Source: Branchiostoma floridae (Eukaryota; Chordata; Leptocardii; Amphioxiformes; Branchiostomatidae). Taken from it: a DNA stretch of 64,000 nucleotides. Of the stretch, positions 47,401 through 55,077 are shown one piece after another. The stretch is taken from NCBI RefSeq assembly GCF_000003815.2, contig NC_049982.1:4051259-4115258 (forward strand), in the 5' to 3' direction. The first letter of the stretch is position 1; every line of letters begins with the position of its first letter. The position numbers were made by a program, and so were the translations under genes. Under the pieces are notes generated by a model, which did no database searches, was not told the origin of the DNA, and saw only the letters and a program-made list of their open reading frames with translations.

Positions 47401-50400
47401 ACGGTTCTAGTCCATGGTACAAGCCACAAAATACGTGTAAATGACCGTTGCCGGCTTGATCCCTTATGAGTGGCGTCGTTGTGGGGTATAACTATAACCG
47501 GTTCCGGGTTCGATACTCGCCATGCTCCAGAAGGTTTGGCCTTGGGATCAATTGCAATACACGCATTTCCCGCAAGGTGGAGTGACGCCCTCGGCTAATC
47601 CGCCAAAAGTGTAGCAAACACACGCACGGATTTTGGGCGCCAATGTGCCAACCTTTTGGACCAAATGCAATTAACTTTTATGTTCGCTTGGGCTGCCCTC
47701 TTTCCAATTTAGGGAGGTCCAACGGAGTAAAATGTACTATCTTTATGGACGACCAACGGTTTTACAACATGCATATGAAGTCGACCTACGATCCAAAGTT
47801 AAATAACGATTCCCCCAACTATATAACATACGAGCAAGACAACTTGTCAACTGACACTTTGTGCCATGGACTCGCGGGAAAAGAGGCCGGGAAGACCGCC
47901 TCTCACCTACCTGGGCGTGGTGAGGAAAGATACAGTCAAACCTGTCTATAGCGGCCACTCAAGGGACCGGACAAATGTGGCCACTATAGACAGGCGGCCT
48001 CTGTATAGAGGTGGTAACTTGTAGATAAAATACCCAAGGGACCGACAAAAAGTGGCCACTATGGACAGGTGGCCCCTCTGTAGAGGTGGCCCCTAATACA
48101 GGTTTGACTGTACAGTCAAACCTGTCTATAGCGGCCACTCAAGGGACCGGACAAATGTGGCCACTATAGACAGGCGGCCTCTGTATAGAGGTGGTAACTT
48201 GTAGATAAAATACCCAAGGGACCGACAAAAAGTGGCCACTATGGACAGGTGGCCCCTCTGTAGAGGTGGCCCCTAATACAGGTTTGACTGTACTGGGCTA
48301 GAGAGACTGACGACAATGGGGAGGCCACACAGGACTGTGTCTGTATCTGTATCTATATAGCCGGATACAACTGCCCTCCGGTGTAAGTTAACACACCAGC
48401 TTCGCAGGCATGTGCACGTGGCGCGACAGCAGCTAGCTTTATTACGCTAAACGACCTGAAGCTTCTGGGCGGCCATGGTGGTTTGGGTGGCAGCGGAAGA
48501 GTGGCACTCCACACAACTCAAGTAAGTCAAGTCAATCGTGGTGAACAATCTTTAAAGTACTCGTGTAGGAACACGACAACGCCGGCCAATTCTGACTATA
48601 TCCAATGACCTGCATGAAATGGCTACCCGGCCCAACTCTACTATACGTACATGAAGTTAGGCTTTAGTTATTGTTGAATGTTGTGACTATCAAGCCTATT
48701 ACACGTCTTCAAAGAAATAAAACCTGATAAGGAACATTTTAAACTACCAGGAGACTTGATCAGTGGAAAATCTACTTGTGGCTTCCTTTTCAGTTTACGA
48801 CTTGGTCCCATGGCTCAAGTTGTTCCATATTATTTTAGTTTAGTTTAGTTTAATTTAGTTTAGTTAACGTAATTTCAGTGTGGTTCTCTCTTCAGTTTGC
48901 CAGGCTCATTCTGTGACTCTACTTGTAACTCTCTCTCTCCAGCCTAACAGGCGAGTCAGTGGCTTCACTATGCCTTCATGTCAGTGGCTTCACTATGCCT
49001 TCATGTCAGTGGCTTCACTATGCCTTCATGTTTCTGGTCGGTTCGTTTGCTGCCTCAACTTGTGGTCCTCTTCTTCTTCAGTTTTCTGGGCGATTGGTTT
49101 GCTGGCTTGACTTGTGGCCCTGTCGCCAGTTCGTAAGGCCACTCGGTCGGTAGCTCTACTTCAGTGGCCCTTTCTTCAGTTTGCCAGGCTGGTTCTGTGG
49201 CTCCGAGAAATTGCGGCTCTGCCTTCAGTTTACTGGTCGACCAGTTTGCTGGCTTCACTTGCGGCTCTCTCCACAGGCTTCGAGCAATTTGGTCGTAGCT
49301 ATACTTGTGTCTCTTGCAAATGCGTGCAAATGTGGCGTCGGGCGTGGCGTAACTGGTAGAGCTTTCGGCTCGGAATCTATGGGTCCTGAGTTCGATTCCC
49401 ACCGTGCCCCCGACGTTGTGCCCTTGGGAAAGGCACTTTACACGACTTTCCTTCTGTCTGTACCGTGTATGTGGCATTGTTAATATATAAGTTACAAAAC
49501 TTGAGTGCAGTGCCACATCGTCCTCGTCTGTCCAAAAGCAAATAGAAAAAAAAATGCGTGCAAATCTTCCGATATGGTTCCCCATATAAACCTGCTCTTT
49601 CTGAAGTTTGCAATCTTTATTTCACCAGGCGACTCGGTCGGTGGCTCAACCTGTTCCATATTTATTTTACGTTAGTTTTACTTTATGCCATTTCATTGCG
49701 ATTCCCTCCTCAGTTTACTAGGCGACTCGGTGTGTGTCTCTTTCTACAATCCCCGGAACGACTCGTTTGGTGGATATCGATCGACTTGTTCCATTTTATT
49801 TTATTTATTTTAACTATTTCATTTTATTGTGGCTCTCCCTTTTGCTTGCCAGGCTTGTTCTGTGGCTCAAGTTGTAGCTCTTTCTTCAGCTTACCAGGCG
49901 AGTCATTCGGTGGGTTGACCTGAGGCTCTCTACAGTACTAGTATCCCGGCGATTTGTTTGCTTGCTCGACTTGCGACTCTGTTGTCTATTTGTCAAGCGA
50001 CTCGGACGGTAGCTCTAGCTACTTGCAGTTCTTTCTTCAGTTTACCAAGTGACTCATTCGATGACTCTACTTGTTTCATTGTATTTTAGTGCATTTTGTT
50101 TCCTTCCCTTTTAAATTTAATCTGGCTGGAATTGTGGCTCCTTTATTAGTTTACCAAGCATATTGTTTGATGGCCCTACTCTTGTTCCATTTGATTGGAT
50201 TTCATTGTGACTCTTTCTTCAGCCTACCAGACAACTCGTTTGGTGGGTTGCCTTGAGGTGGCTATCTCTCCCTCCCTCTCTCTCTGTCTCTCTGTCTCTC
50301 TGTCTCTCTGTCTCTCTCTCTGTCTCTCTCTCTCTCTCTAGTTTGCTCGGTCGGTAACTGTTCGGTGGCGCTTCATTTCACTAGGCGATTCGTTTGATGG

Positions 50401-50672
50401 TGGGTTGTCGGCTGGACGACTTTGCTTGGAGGCGCGGTGATCTACTATGCAGACTGTCTTGTCTTTTTCTTTATCTTAGTTCTGCAATCTTTGCACAGTG
50501 CACATGGATTCAACACAATATTAAATAGGCTAGTACTGATGAATTGGGAGGAAACCAGGAATCAAGTACCTTTGGACATCTACCAAAATCAAAAGTATTC
50601 ACACCCACCCTGAGCCTTAGCCCCGCCAGCAACCGCCAGTAGGATAGTCGCGACTAACACAGTCCACAGCAT
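34444..50672 (-). CDS. secreted IgGFc-binding-domain / VWA-domain protein (3' end unresolved)
   Basis: Fourteen coding exons join in phase to at least 672 residues. Residues 1-21 are a signal peptide (MLWTVLVATILLAVAGG, AKAQ). About 22-445 match the N-terminal domain of IgG Fc-binding protein (PF17517 type): GTEFILTFPEN, IHVTSDVEIVVYGVFAEWAS, DAYLALPTDVLGTEYFV, GTTVTI, RPVTVLSGN, VEMIPPVDTWGKEF, GGDIFRVVAARDNTQ, YGYTLYEAYGYPGG. About 455-495 hold Asp loops DNDCDGRVDEE and DDDGDGLIDED, probably Ca-binding. About 500-672 are a VWA domain with a complete MIDAS: DRSSS, the Thr in GGTTRT, and LTDGQ. The product is likely extracellular and adhesive, perhaps mucus- or immunity-related by family; ligand unknown. 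The last exon has a good donor (TGCG|gtgagt) but also reads through to a stop at 34430-34432. Confidence 0.9.
34735..34795 (-). mobile_element. SINE fragment
   Basis: ggcctctcggtcccgagcc and gctgcgccacgcgatctcac correspond to the tRNA-like head of the SINE at 29205-29460. It lies in the intron between coding exons 13 and 14. Confidence 0.6.
34860..34913 (-). CDS. IgGFc/VWA gene, coding exon 13
   Basis: 54-base exon encoding SKFRDGAARAAVILTDGQ. Carries the MIDAS aspartate of LTDG. Acceptor aatccaag, donor CAG|gtatga. Confidence 0.9.
35195..35285. repeat. (GA)n microsatellite
   Basis: gagaga run adjacent to the donor of coding exon 12. Confidence 0.9.
35298..35453 (-). CDS. IgGFc/VWA gene, coding exon 12
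   Basis: Encodes VGYIVYDCVPKTIITLG ... GGTTRTPLAIRYMRLT. The Thr in GGTTRT is the MIDAS threonine position. Acceptor gacacag, donor ACG|gtagga; phase 0 on both sides. Confidence 0.92.
35487..35832. repeat. (TGAG)n microsatellite
   Basis: About 345 bases of gagtgagtgag with gtgcacaagtgagt interruptions, within an intron. Confidence 0.95.
36092..36222 (-). CDS. IgGFc/VWA gene, coding exon 11 (VWA start, MIDAS DxSxS)
   Basis: Encodes CSTTDVVFVLDRSSSIELSI and then FNQAKQFIVDTLQ. DRSSS is the DxSxS metal site. Acceptor aactgcag, donor GGG|gtgagc. Confidence 0.93.
36223..37071. other. intron, no repeat family recognised
   Basis: AT-rich intron sequence with a short AAG-rich run near 37046-37062 on the plus strand. 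Short frames only. Confidence 0.4.
37072..37268 (-). CDS. IgGFc/VWA gene, coding exon 10 (Asp-rich loops)
   Basis: Begins YGYTLYEAYGYPGG (end of the IgGFc domain) and ends with DRVDNDCDGRVDEE and GIDDDGDGLIDEDIAS, loops of the DxDxDG type seen in bacterial and animal extracellular Ca-binding segments. Acceptor ctccctag, donor AGTA|gtgagt. Confidence 0.92.
37834..38007 (-). CDS. IgGFc/VWA gene, coding exon 9
   Basis: Encodes SADKAGLLFDGAAVEVNHP and then GTAYEATELTISAGTHTASH ending ATFGLF. Acceptor aataacag, donor TTCAG|gtggga. Phase 2 to the next exon gives the S of SYGYTLYEA. Confidence 0.9.
38209..38493. repeat. (CA)n/(CG)n microsatellite
   Basis: cacacacgcgcgc tracts, with two copies of ttgttcgtccaatgacca inside. 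Close to coding exon 8. Confidence 0.95.
38533..38685 (-). CDS. IgGFc/VWA gene, coding exon 8
   Basis: Encodes SKTASADNTKTDPFLMFIPP then FSTIDLIHDVGAGTTHHVN. DPF.M..PP is a recurrent IgGFc-domain phrase. Acceptor ctctacag, donor CAA|gtgagc. Confidence 0.9.
39146..39267 (-). CDS. IgGFc/VWA gene, coding exon 7
   Basis: Encodes ITVTNRSPPTLNAGEFWEFE, then VTSSEPVLLAQY. Acceptor ttttcaag (non-CAG but AG), donor ACAG|gtgtga, weaker than the others. Phase and homology both fit. Confidence 0.82.
39367..39407 (-). pseudogene. ectopic fragment of coding exon 10
   Basis: About 41 bases differ at roughly four positions from the start of exon 10 (near 37225-37265). Read on the minus strand they give GYTLYEAYRYPDGL against GYTLYEAYGYPGGL. 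It lies in the intron before exon 7, followed by a stop (GVQ*). Confidence 0.65.
39513..39735 (-). pseudogene. LINE C-terminal fragment (CR1/L2-like)
   Basis: Minus strand reads KYILSVQNKSNTTKLRIPAH, GMGRHNN, an in-frame stop, then RLCPTCNESIDDEFLDEI. The pattern T-KLRI-AH followed by R-C-x2-C and an acidic run is that of the cysteine-rich tail of CR1/L2-type ORF2. Confidence 0.55.
39780..39952. mobile_element. non-autonomous TIR element, copy 2 (3' part)
   Basis: gtagcgaaatggaccattgc, gatcctctggacccggaccg and the end ggtacccacccctag match the right half of 30316-30775. Confidence 0.55.
39967..40140. mobile_element. MITE with GC-rich inverted ends, copy 2
   Basis: tttccaaaccggggcccggc ... 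gcccgaccgggccccggttt, near-perfect inverted ends. Same family as 4238-4411. It ends 54 bases from coding exon 6. Confidence 0.8.
40194..40427 (-). CDS. IgGFc/VWA gene, coding exon 6
   Basis: Encodes VQASADLTGSRIVADRPVTV, LSGNLFTVVGN, YLVEMIPPVDTWGKEFITVP and GGDIFRVVAARDNTQ: the core of the IgGFc-binding domain. Acceptor cccacag, donor CAG|gtaggt; phase 0 both sides. Confidence 0.94.
40520..40665 (-). mobile_element. LINE 3' end fragment
   Basis: gcccgtaggctaattgcaag and gaggtttgacttcttctttg match the LINE 3' phrase at 58965-59100. Confidence 0.5.
41067..41136. repeat. short tandem duplication
   Basis: attctactaattaaacaata then taggataata occurs twice back to back (unit about 33 bases), in an intron. 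Confidence 0.85.
41304..41437 (-). CDS. IgGFc/VWA gene, coding exon 5
   Basis: Encodes EFGVVGVHDGTTVTITPSQA then GTSYTAGQDFSVQLDRLETL. D.TTVTI and the T-x-G-x-x-x-x-V-x-L-x-R pattern are typical of the IgGFc domain. Acceptor ctctgcag, donor CAG|gtaagc. Confidence 0.93.
41736..41875 (-). CDS. IgGFc/VWA gene, coding exon 4
   Basis: Encodes YGVFAEWASSDAYLALPTDV, LGTEYFVPC and ends GFYNLPS. Acceptor cccgcag, donor TCCG|gtaagg. Confidence 0.94.
42444..42541 (-). CDS. IgGFc/VWA gene, coding exon 3
   Basis: Encodes VTEVSLTRVDVELRGSGKSN then KAIHVTSDVEIVV. Acceptor tttctcag, donor TGGT|gtgagg. Confidence 0.92.
42588..42795. mobile_element. 208-bp hairpin MITE
   Basis: tactctccaagcagaggtta at the left and its inverse taacctctgcttggagagta at the right; the arms stay paired through ggctccggttgttttt and tatcgggctttctatttt. 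It starts about 46 bases from coding exon 3. Confidence 0.85.
42796..43885. other. intron, no gene seen
   Basis: No domain or strong repeat. A short frame at 43593-43784 has no support. Confidence 0.4.
43898..44070 (-). CDS. IgGFc/VWA gene, coding exon 2
   Basis: Encodes AYPDNKGTEFILTFPENFQR ... SVATITITLPASGDIITE, ending TVGQ. Acceptor gtttcag. The best donor is CAG|GCAAGT, a GC-AG intron; a GT donor 12 bases on (ACC|gtaata) would add ASLT in frame. Confidence 0.88.
44071..45665. other. first coding intron, left part; no gene seen
   Basis: Mostly AT-rich. A G run lies at about 45495-45515. No protein domain. Confidence 0.4.
45666..46515 (+). mobile_element. 5'-truncated non-LTR retrotransposon (zf-RVT tail)
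   Basis: An open frame from about 45735 reads ILKNHDWLRGAKINKKVYDH, LPWRQIFQLAHRLTID, FQFKLLHKFLATNRMLYIWN and KCSFCGEDEETAKHLFWNC, the zinc-binding tail (zf-RVT) after a reverse transcriptase. A TAG at 46155-46157 breaks it, and the frame then runs on to 46466. The 15-base string taaagaataagatag stands at both sides (45651-45665 and 46516-46530) and may be a target-site duplication. It sits in an intron of the IgGFc/VWA gene and is dead. Confidence 0.8.
46531..47439. other. intron, no gene seen
   Basis: No domain or well-defined repeat. Confidence 0.4.
47440..47620 (+). mobile_element. degenerate tRNA-SINE
   Basis: gagtggcgtcgttgtggggt, ccgggttcgatactcgcc (B box-like), then ggccttgggatcaattgcaa. 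More eroded than the other SINEs. Confidence 0.5.
47931..48292. mobile_element. two identical head-to-tail 178-bp TIR elements at TA sites
   Basis: TA-cagtcaaacctgtctatag ... ctaatacaggtttgactg-TA occurs twice, exactly 180 bases apart and with no difference I can see. The element ends (cagtcaaacctgt / acaggtttgactg) are inverted repeats and each copy is bounded by TA. Internal ggccactatagacagg phrases also repeat. No coding capacity. Confidence 0.9.
48956..49030. repeat. perfect 25-bp triplication
   Basis: tcagtggcttcactatgcct + tcatg three times without change. A young expansion inside the old array. Confidence 0.95.
49325..49490 (+). mobile_element. tRNA-derived SINE
   Basis: gcgtggcgtaactggtagag (A box), gagttcgattcccacc (B box), then cccttgggaaaggcacttta and cacgactttcc. 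It lacks a full cloverleaf, so it is not a tRNA gene. Confidence 0.78.
50268..50340. repeat. (TC)n microsatellite
   Basis: tctctgtctctctctc run. Confidence 0.9.
50609..50672 (-). CDS. IgGFc/VWA gene, coding exon 1 (signal peptide)
   Basis: ATG at 50672 in context agccATGc. Encodes MLWTVLVATILLAVAGGAKA, Q: hydrophobic core and small residues before a likely cleavage site (AKA-Q). Donor CAGG|gtgggt, phase 1. The exon continues 13 bases 5' as UTR to the acceptor tttacag. Confidence 0.88.
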
Positions 50673-50747
50673 GGCTCTGTCGTCGCTGTAAAACAGGATA
50701 TGCGGGTTAATATAACACAAGCGCGTGAAAGTGGATAAGAAATTAAC

Positions 50748-50880
50748 GGAAATAGACAGAAATTAATGGAAATGCACAGAAATTTATGGAAAACGGATGC
50801 AAATTCATGGAAATGGTCAAACACTCATAGAAATGGACAAAAACCATGGAAATGGACAAAAACTCATAGAAATGATGATA
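50748..50880. repeat. degenerate tandem repeat
   Basis: ggaaatggacaaaaactcat-like units of about 20-27 bases, in the 5' UTR intron of the IgGFc/VWA gene. Confidence 0.75.
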
Positions 50881-50924
50881 GATTTGCTTTGAAACGACTC
50901 AAAGCGCGTAGGAACATCACTTAC

Positions 50925-51000
50925 TTGCTCGTGTATCTTCAAAAATGCCGAGTGTACGGTCGGTGATCTGAACCAAAGTCAGTCCCGCGGCTCACAAAGT
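50925..51000 (-). other. probable 5' UTR exon of the IgGFc/VWA gene
   Basis: On the minus strand ...cacgagcaa|gtaagt is a strong donor that pairs with the acceptor before coding exon 1. The upstream limit is not known; about 51000 is a guess. Confidence 0.45.
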
Positions 51001-51299
51001 TTTCTTCTGAAGACCCGACGAGAAGTGGTGAAGCGATGACGAGGGAATGTGTCAGCCTGGCTTGCACAGGCCGTTTTATCGCAGTGAAGTGGAGATGTTC
51101 CCATTGGTTCGTATTTTTGGAGCATTACGAAGACATTTCTTCGCCAATCAGAATCGTCCAGCCTCGCTGCGTCATCCGATCGATGAAATGTGGCAATATC
51201 GGTGTGTCGGATCAAATGATTTTGCTTCTCATGTGCTGGCGACCAGGCAATGTACGGCAACTTTGCACCGCCAGCAACTTGACTAGTCGCCAAGTGGAA

Positions 51300-52419
51300 A
51301 CCTAAGACCTAAGATCACTTCAGGTTGCACCTTGTCCTAGGCTGATATGTGATGATCTTACATATTCAATGCGGTAATCACGTGACCCATTAACATTGCA
51401 TCATCCCGTATAGTTCAATGACATCGAGCCAGGTAAAGGTGCGCTCTCACTGCACTTGCGTCAAGCTTGAGTAACTGCGGGGTTCGAAATATACTCAATT
51501 AATTTTAAAGATAGAGAACGAATTTTCTTTCTTTTTGTGTATTCTGTCGACGTCGTCTTCTAAGTCATTACGTATTACGCAATATCCAAATTATAGAAAA
51601 TTGGAGAAAATAACAAAACAGTGACGCAGTGAACGAGCCCCGCAGTGGCGCAAGCTTGACGCAAGTGCTGTGAGGGTGCACCTAACTCAGGATCGAACAT
51701 CCCGCACAGTTGCGTCAGTCAAAAGCCTCGCTTGTTGGTGGCTAAACATCAGCGCGCCGTGAGCACGCTGGTACCATAAACTAGGCCGTGATTTGCCGAT
51801 TTTCGTGTCTTCATTTCTCGTTTCGCTGTCATACATGTTTTCCAATCCAACCATGCAAAAGAACCGTCGATGCTGTAAGCAATAAAATAGCCTGTTAAAA
51901 AAGGAGTGGCTGGAAAGTGTGCTTATAGTGACACAGACATCTTTTATCTATCTTATCATCTTATTGTATCCCAGGTATACATTTCTCACATGTTGTCTTT
52001 CTACATAACAGGTCGATACATGTGATGTTTGGAAGTTACTATTCTAGCATATTTACGGCCGTTCATTCGCGGAAAACAGACGATGTCGTCCGAGGTCGAA
52101 ATTGATTTTGTGAACGCGTGCATGTAACGATTTTCTGTCATATAAACTCACTTGACATCTGTGATCTTATAGACCAAGAGACGGCGATGGGGTATCTGCT
52201 AGAAGATAAACAGATTAAATTAACTCAGCAAAAAAGATAGTCTTTTTTTATTGTTAGGATGAGGAACGACTAAAGACTGTAGAAATGTAGGTGATTTCTC
52301 CAGAATGAATGGTATTGTGTGTAGCTACGTAGTCGTTGTTCACTATGGAAAGTGGAGGGAAAAGTAGATGTCATTATCTCAAGATTCAAAACTTTAAACC
52401 AGAAAAATTATCCGTGGTA
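51300..52419. other. intergenic between the divergent genes, left part
   Basis: No gene. ggtgcgctctcactgcactt near 51438 and gctgtgagggtgcaccta near 51668 are approximate inverse phrases, each close to gcgtcaagctt/aagcttgacgc; this suggests a further TIR element of about 240 bases. Confidence 0.35.
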
Positions 52420-52562
52420 CCGTAAATGCATACATTTTCGTGGTTGTTTAATGTTCGTGGGTTTTGGCGGTGCTACCGTGAAATTAAAACCACCGCGAAA
52501 AATGTCCTTTTCCCCGCTACCGCGAAATTAAATACCCTTGGACTTAAATGCATTTACAGTAC
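52420..52562. mobile_element. TIR MITE with tgcatttac ends, copy 1
   Basis: taccgtaaatgcatacattt ... ttaaatgcatttacagta; interior ggttttggcggtgctaccgt and accgcgaaattaaata. A related copy lies at 63700-63906. Confidence 0.7.
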
Positions 52563-52829
52563 ATAGTTCTCCGCCCATTAGTCACCCAAGAAAGAACTAC
52601 GTGAGGGTTAAATATGTCAGGTTAACAGATTTGAGCTTTCCATCCGCCACCTCACCTCACCTGACATTACCGTGCACTCGTGCTGTGTGTTTACGTACGT
52701 AGTCTACGCTCACAAACACACAGCACCAAAATATTACCTCCATCCAAACATGCGCGTGTAGAGTCGATTCCATATTACCGAGAGGGCGTTCCTTGCCTTT
52801 TGTTCTAACAATTTGGAAATCTTTGTAAC

Positions 52830-53430
52830 AATCTAACTGTGATAAGTAACTGTTTAGAACTATACAACATCTATATGACGTTCTAAATGTTTCTATAGTA
52901 TTCAAACATGTTAGAAACATTTCTAACATCAAATACATTATTTCGGTTAGTTTCTAAACTGTTCCAACATAGATGCATCATTTGTGATCACATGTTCGAA
53001 CATGGAAACAATATGATGAAACTGGGTCAGTGGGCTGGGAAGAGGGCAATTCACACATCCCTGCCAAGTGCAGGAAATTATATCTGTCTGCCACCTTCTC
53101 ACAAAAGACTCACCAGTGTATACTAAAGAAAGTATAAAAATACAAGAGCCAAACAAAGGACCAAGCTTAGCAGCTTTGTTTATGGGGTCAATAAAAGTTT
53201 TTATGGAGGGAAAAAATGACACAAAATGTTGGAACATGTTGGAACAATAACAAAAACACATAGATGTTTGAAAATTGTTCTAAATAAAGAGATAATGATA
53301 TCATTACTTTCCCAAATGTTCCAACAAATATAAAAAGGTTCAAGCATGTTTAAACTTTCATTTTGAAATGTTTGAACAATTTTGAACTTTAGTGACTGAA
53401 ATGTTCTTTTACTCAAAATAGTTCAAACTT
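52830..53430. other. AT-rich stretch dense in GTTCNAACA-like palindromes
   Basis: Strings such as ttgaacatgttagaaac, gttccaacat, atgttggaacatgttggaac, aaatgttccaac and atgtttgaacaattttgaac recur. No gene is evident. Confidence 0.5.
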
Positions 53431-54843
53431 ATTACAAATATTATTATAAAACCATCTCGGTGACTTGGAATTGACTCTATTTAATAAGCCAGTATGAGAA
53501 ATTTTGTCAATAGGTATTGTTTGCCCCTCGTAAGTCCCTATATCACCTCAATCTCTTTTAGTTTCAAAAAGCTTTACGTCTGCAGACATACAATTACGCG
53601 CGATACGGTCTAATACGCTTGATAGCCTTTTTGGACATGCCCAAAATTGCCGTGCGTACAATTGTACTCAGCTGAAACGTTACAAATACGCAGTGCCTTG
53701 GTCCCACGTCGGCCGTATGCAATACAAGTAGGATGATGCGTGGTAAGGGATTGTACGATACATGTATGTAGTGGGAGTGGGAAGGCTAGTGCGCTGGAAG
53801 TCCGATAAAAACATCCCCATGCCCCACCCCCTTTTTAACATGTCCCCCACCCCCAAAATTGGGACCAAATCCCTGCCCATAATGACCACGTTATTGATGA
53901 ATATTGAGGTGTCATCGATTTTCAATGATAACTAGCGCGATTTTTTGCCGAATTCGGCCAATTTGTGTCGGATTTTGACTACCATTACGATGTTATTTTC
54001 AAAATAAAGATGGCGGCGGATGCACGTGCGTGTGCTTACTATTTGCCATTGAACACAACGGAAACCATTTTAGACTTTGCATCGGGCATGTTGTGAGTCG
54101 ATACTCCGGCCACCGACCACCTGACCAAATCGAACGCTTTTGCACGGTCCCCCGGGTGGCCGTCTTGGGCAGGTTTGGCTGTATATAAATACTAGCCAAA
54201 ACCCACTACGGGGTATCCCGGCCAGGCAGGTGCACAGTAATGTAACAATGGATAGTAGTGGCCGGGATTTTTACCGGCAGGAGCCGGTAAAACAGTGAAA
54301 CAACGCTGCGATTTCCAATAACATGTTCATTTAGTCTAGAAACGCAATAGTGCCGCACGTCATTGTGAGTGCAAGAGAAAACAGGCGCATCAGAGCAGTG
54401 CCGCAGTGAACGAAATAAATGTGGATGGCGGGTGGGGGTGGTTGAAGAGGTTGGATTTTGCAATTGCTTCAACTCCCGTTGGATTTCATCAGAGTGCCTC
54501 ACCCCCATTTGAATTTTATCCGAGTGCCTCGACCCCTCTAATTTCAACCGAGTGATCTGATCGCCCCTTATGTCATCCTAGTTCCAAGTGCCTCTATACC
54601 CCTTTTATTTCATCTGAATAACCTTAGTTACCCCCTTCATAATACAGTACTGTAACTAAAGGAGGAGTAGAACTAGTATCCAAAATCCAGATTTTCCTGA
54701 CTTTTTGTAGAAAATCCCATATCCAGACTTATCTTGACCTCCCCCCGTTCAAACAAAATACCCTCCCCCCCCCCCTTCCTCAGTAAAATCCGACCTCCTC
54801 AACCCACCCTCCACATTTACTTCAAATGTCGTGCAATAAAGTT
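53431..54843. other. intergenic, no gene seen
   Basis: Holds C-rich runs near 53825 and 54770 and weak tandem phrases (tttcatccgagtgcctc-like) around 54480-54610. Confidence 0.4.
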
Positions 54844-54865
54844 CATTCATTCATTCATTCATTCG
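54844..54865. repeat. (TTCA)n microsatellite
   Basis: attcattcattcattcattc. Confidence 0.9.
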
Positions 54866-54924
54866 TTTTTTTGAACGGCCAAATGCAGCAAGCGTACACC
54901 TAGTGCAGTGAGACTGAGAGTGCA

Positions 54925-54992
54925 CCTTAAGGCCGGCCGCTAGGGGCGCGATTTTAGTCAAGCTACCTTCCCGTGGTGCTGTTCGCGGGAAC
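54925..54992 (+). promoter_or_regulatory. probable NUP160 proximal promoter / 5' UTR
   Basis: GC-rich aaggccggccgctaggggcg just before the ATG, with no TATA box seen. The transcription start cannot be fixed from sequence alone. Confidence 0.35.
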
Positions 54993-55077
54993 ATGGCGGG
55001 ACGGGCGCTGAGTTTCTGTGAGGTTCCGCTGAACTTGGGCGACCAGCAGCGATGGAAGGAGCTCACCCTCAGCTTGG
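54993..55077 (+). CDS. NUP160: NUP160 exon 1
   Basis: ATG in context ggaacATGgc. Encodes MAGRALSFCEVPLNLGDQQR, then WKELTLSL. Donor TTGG|gtacat, phase 1. An alternative upstream ATG in frame was not seen. Confidence 0.82.

Larger units (their letters stand above)
48880..50420. repeat. long degenerate tandem repeat in intron
   Basis: Units of about 50-60 bases with the theme cagtttaccaggcgactcg, gtttggtggctcgacttg, tggctctctcttc recur many times with heavy drift. A SINE (49325-49490) interrupts the array. Confidence 0.75.

Noticed and set aside
49325-49400. tRNA gene
   Set aside because: A and B boxes are present, but the cloverleaf is incomplete and the SINE body follows; the same holds at 58095, 29205 and 22015.
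51000-51293. Antisense and sense frames near the IgGFc/VWA 5' end
   Set aside because: Short, overlapping on both strands, no homology; more likely 5' UTR or promoter sequence.
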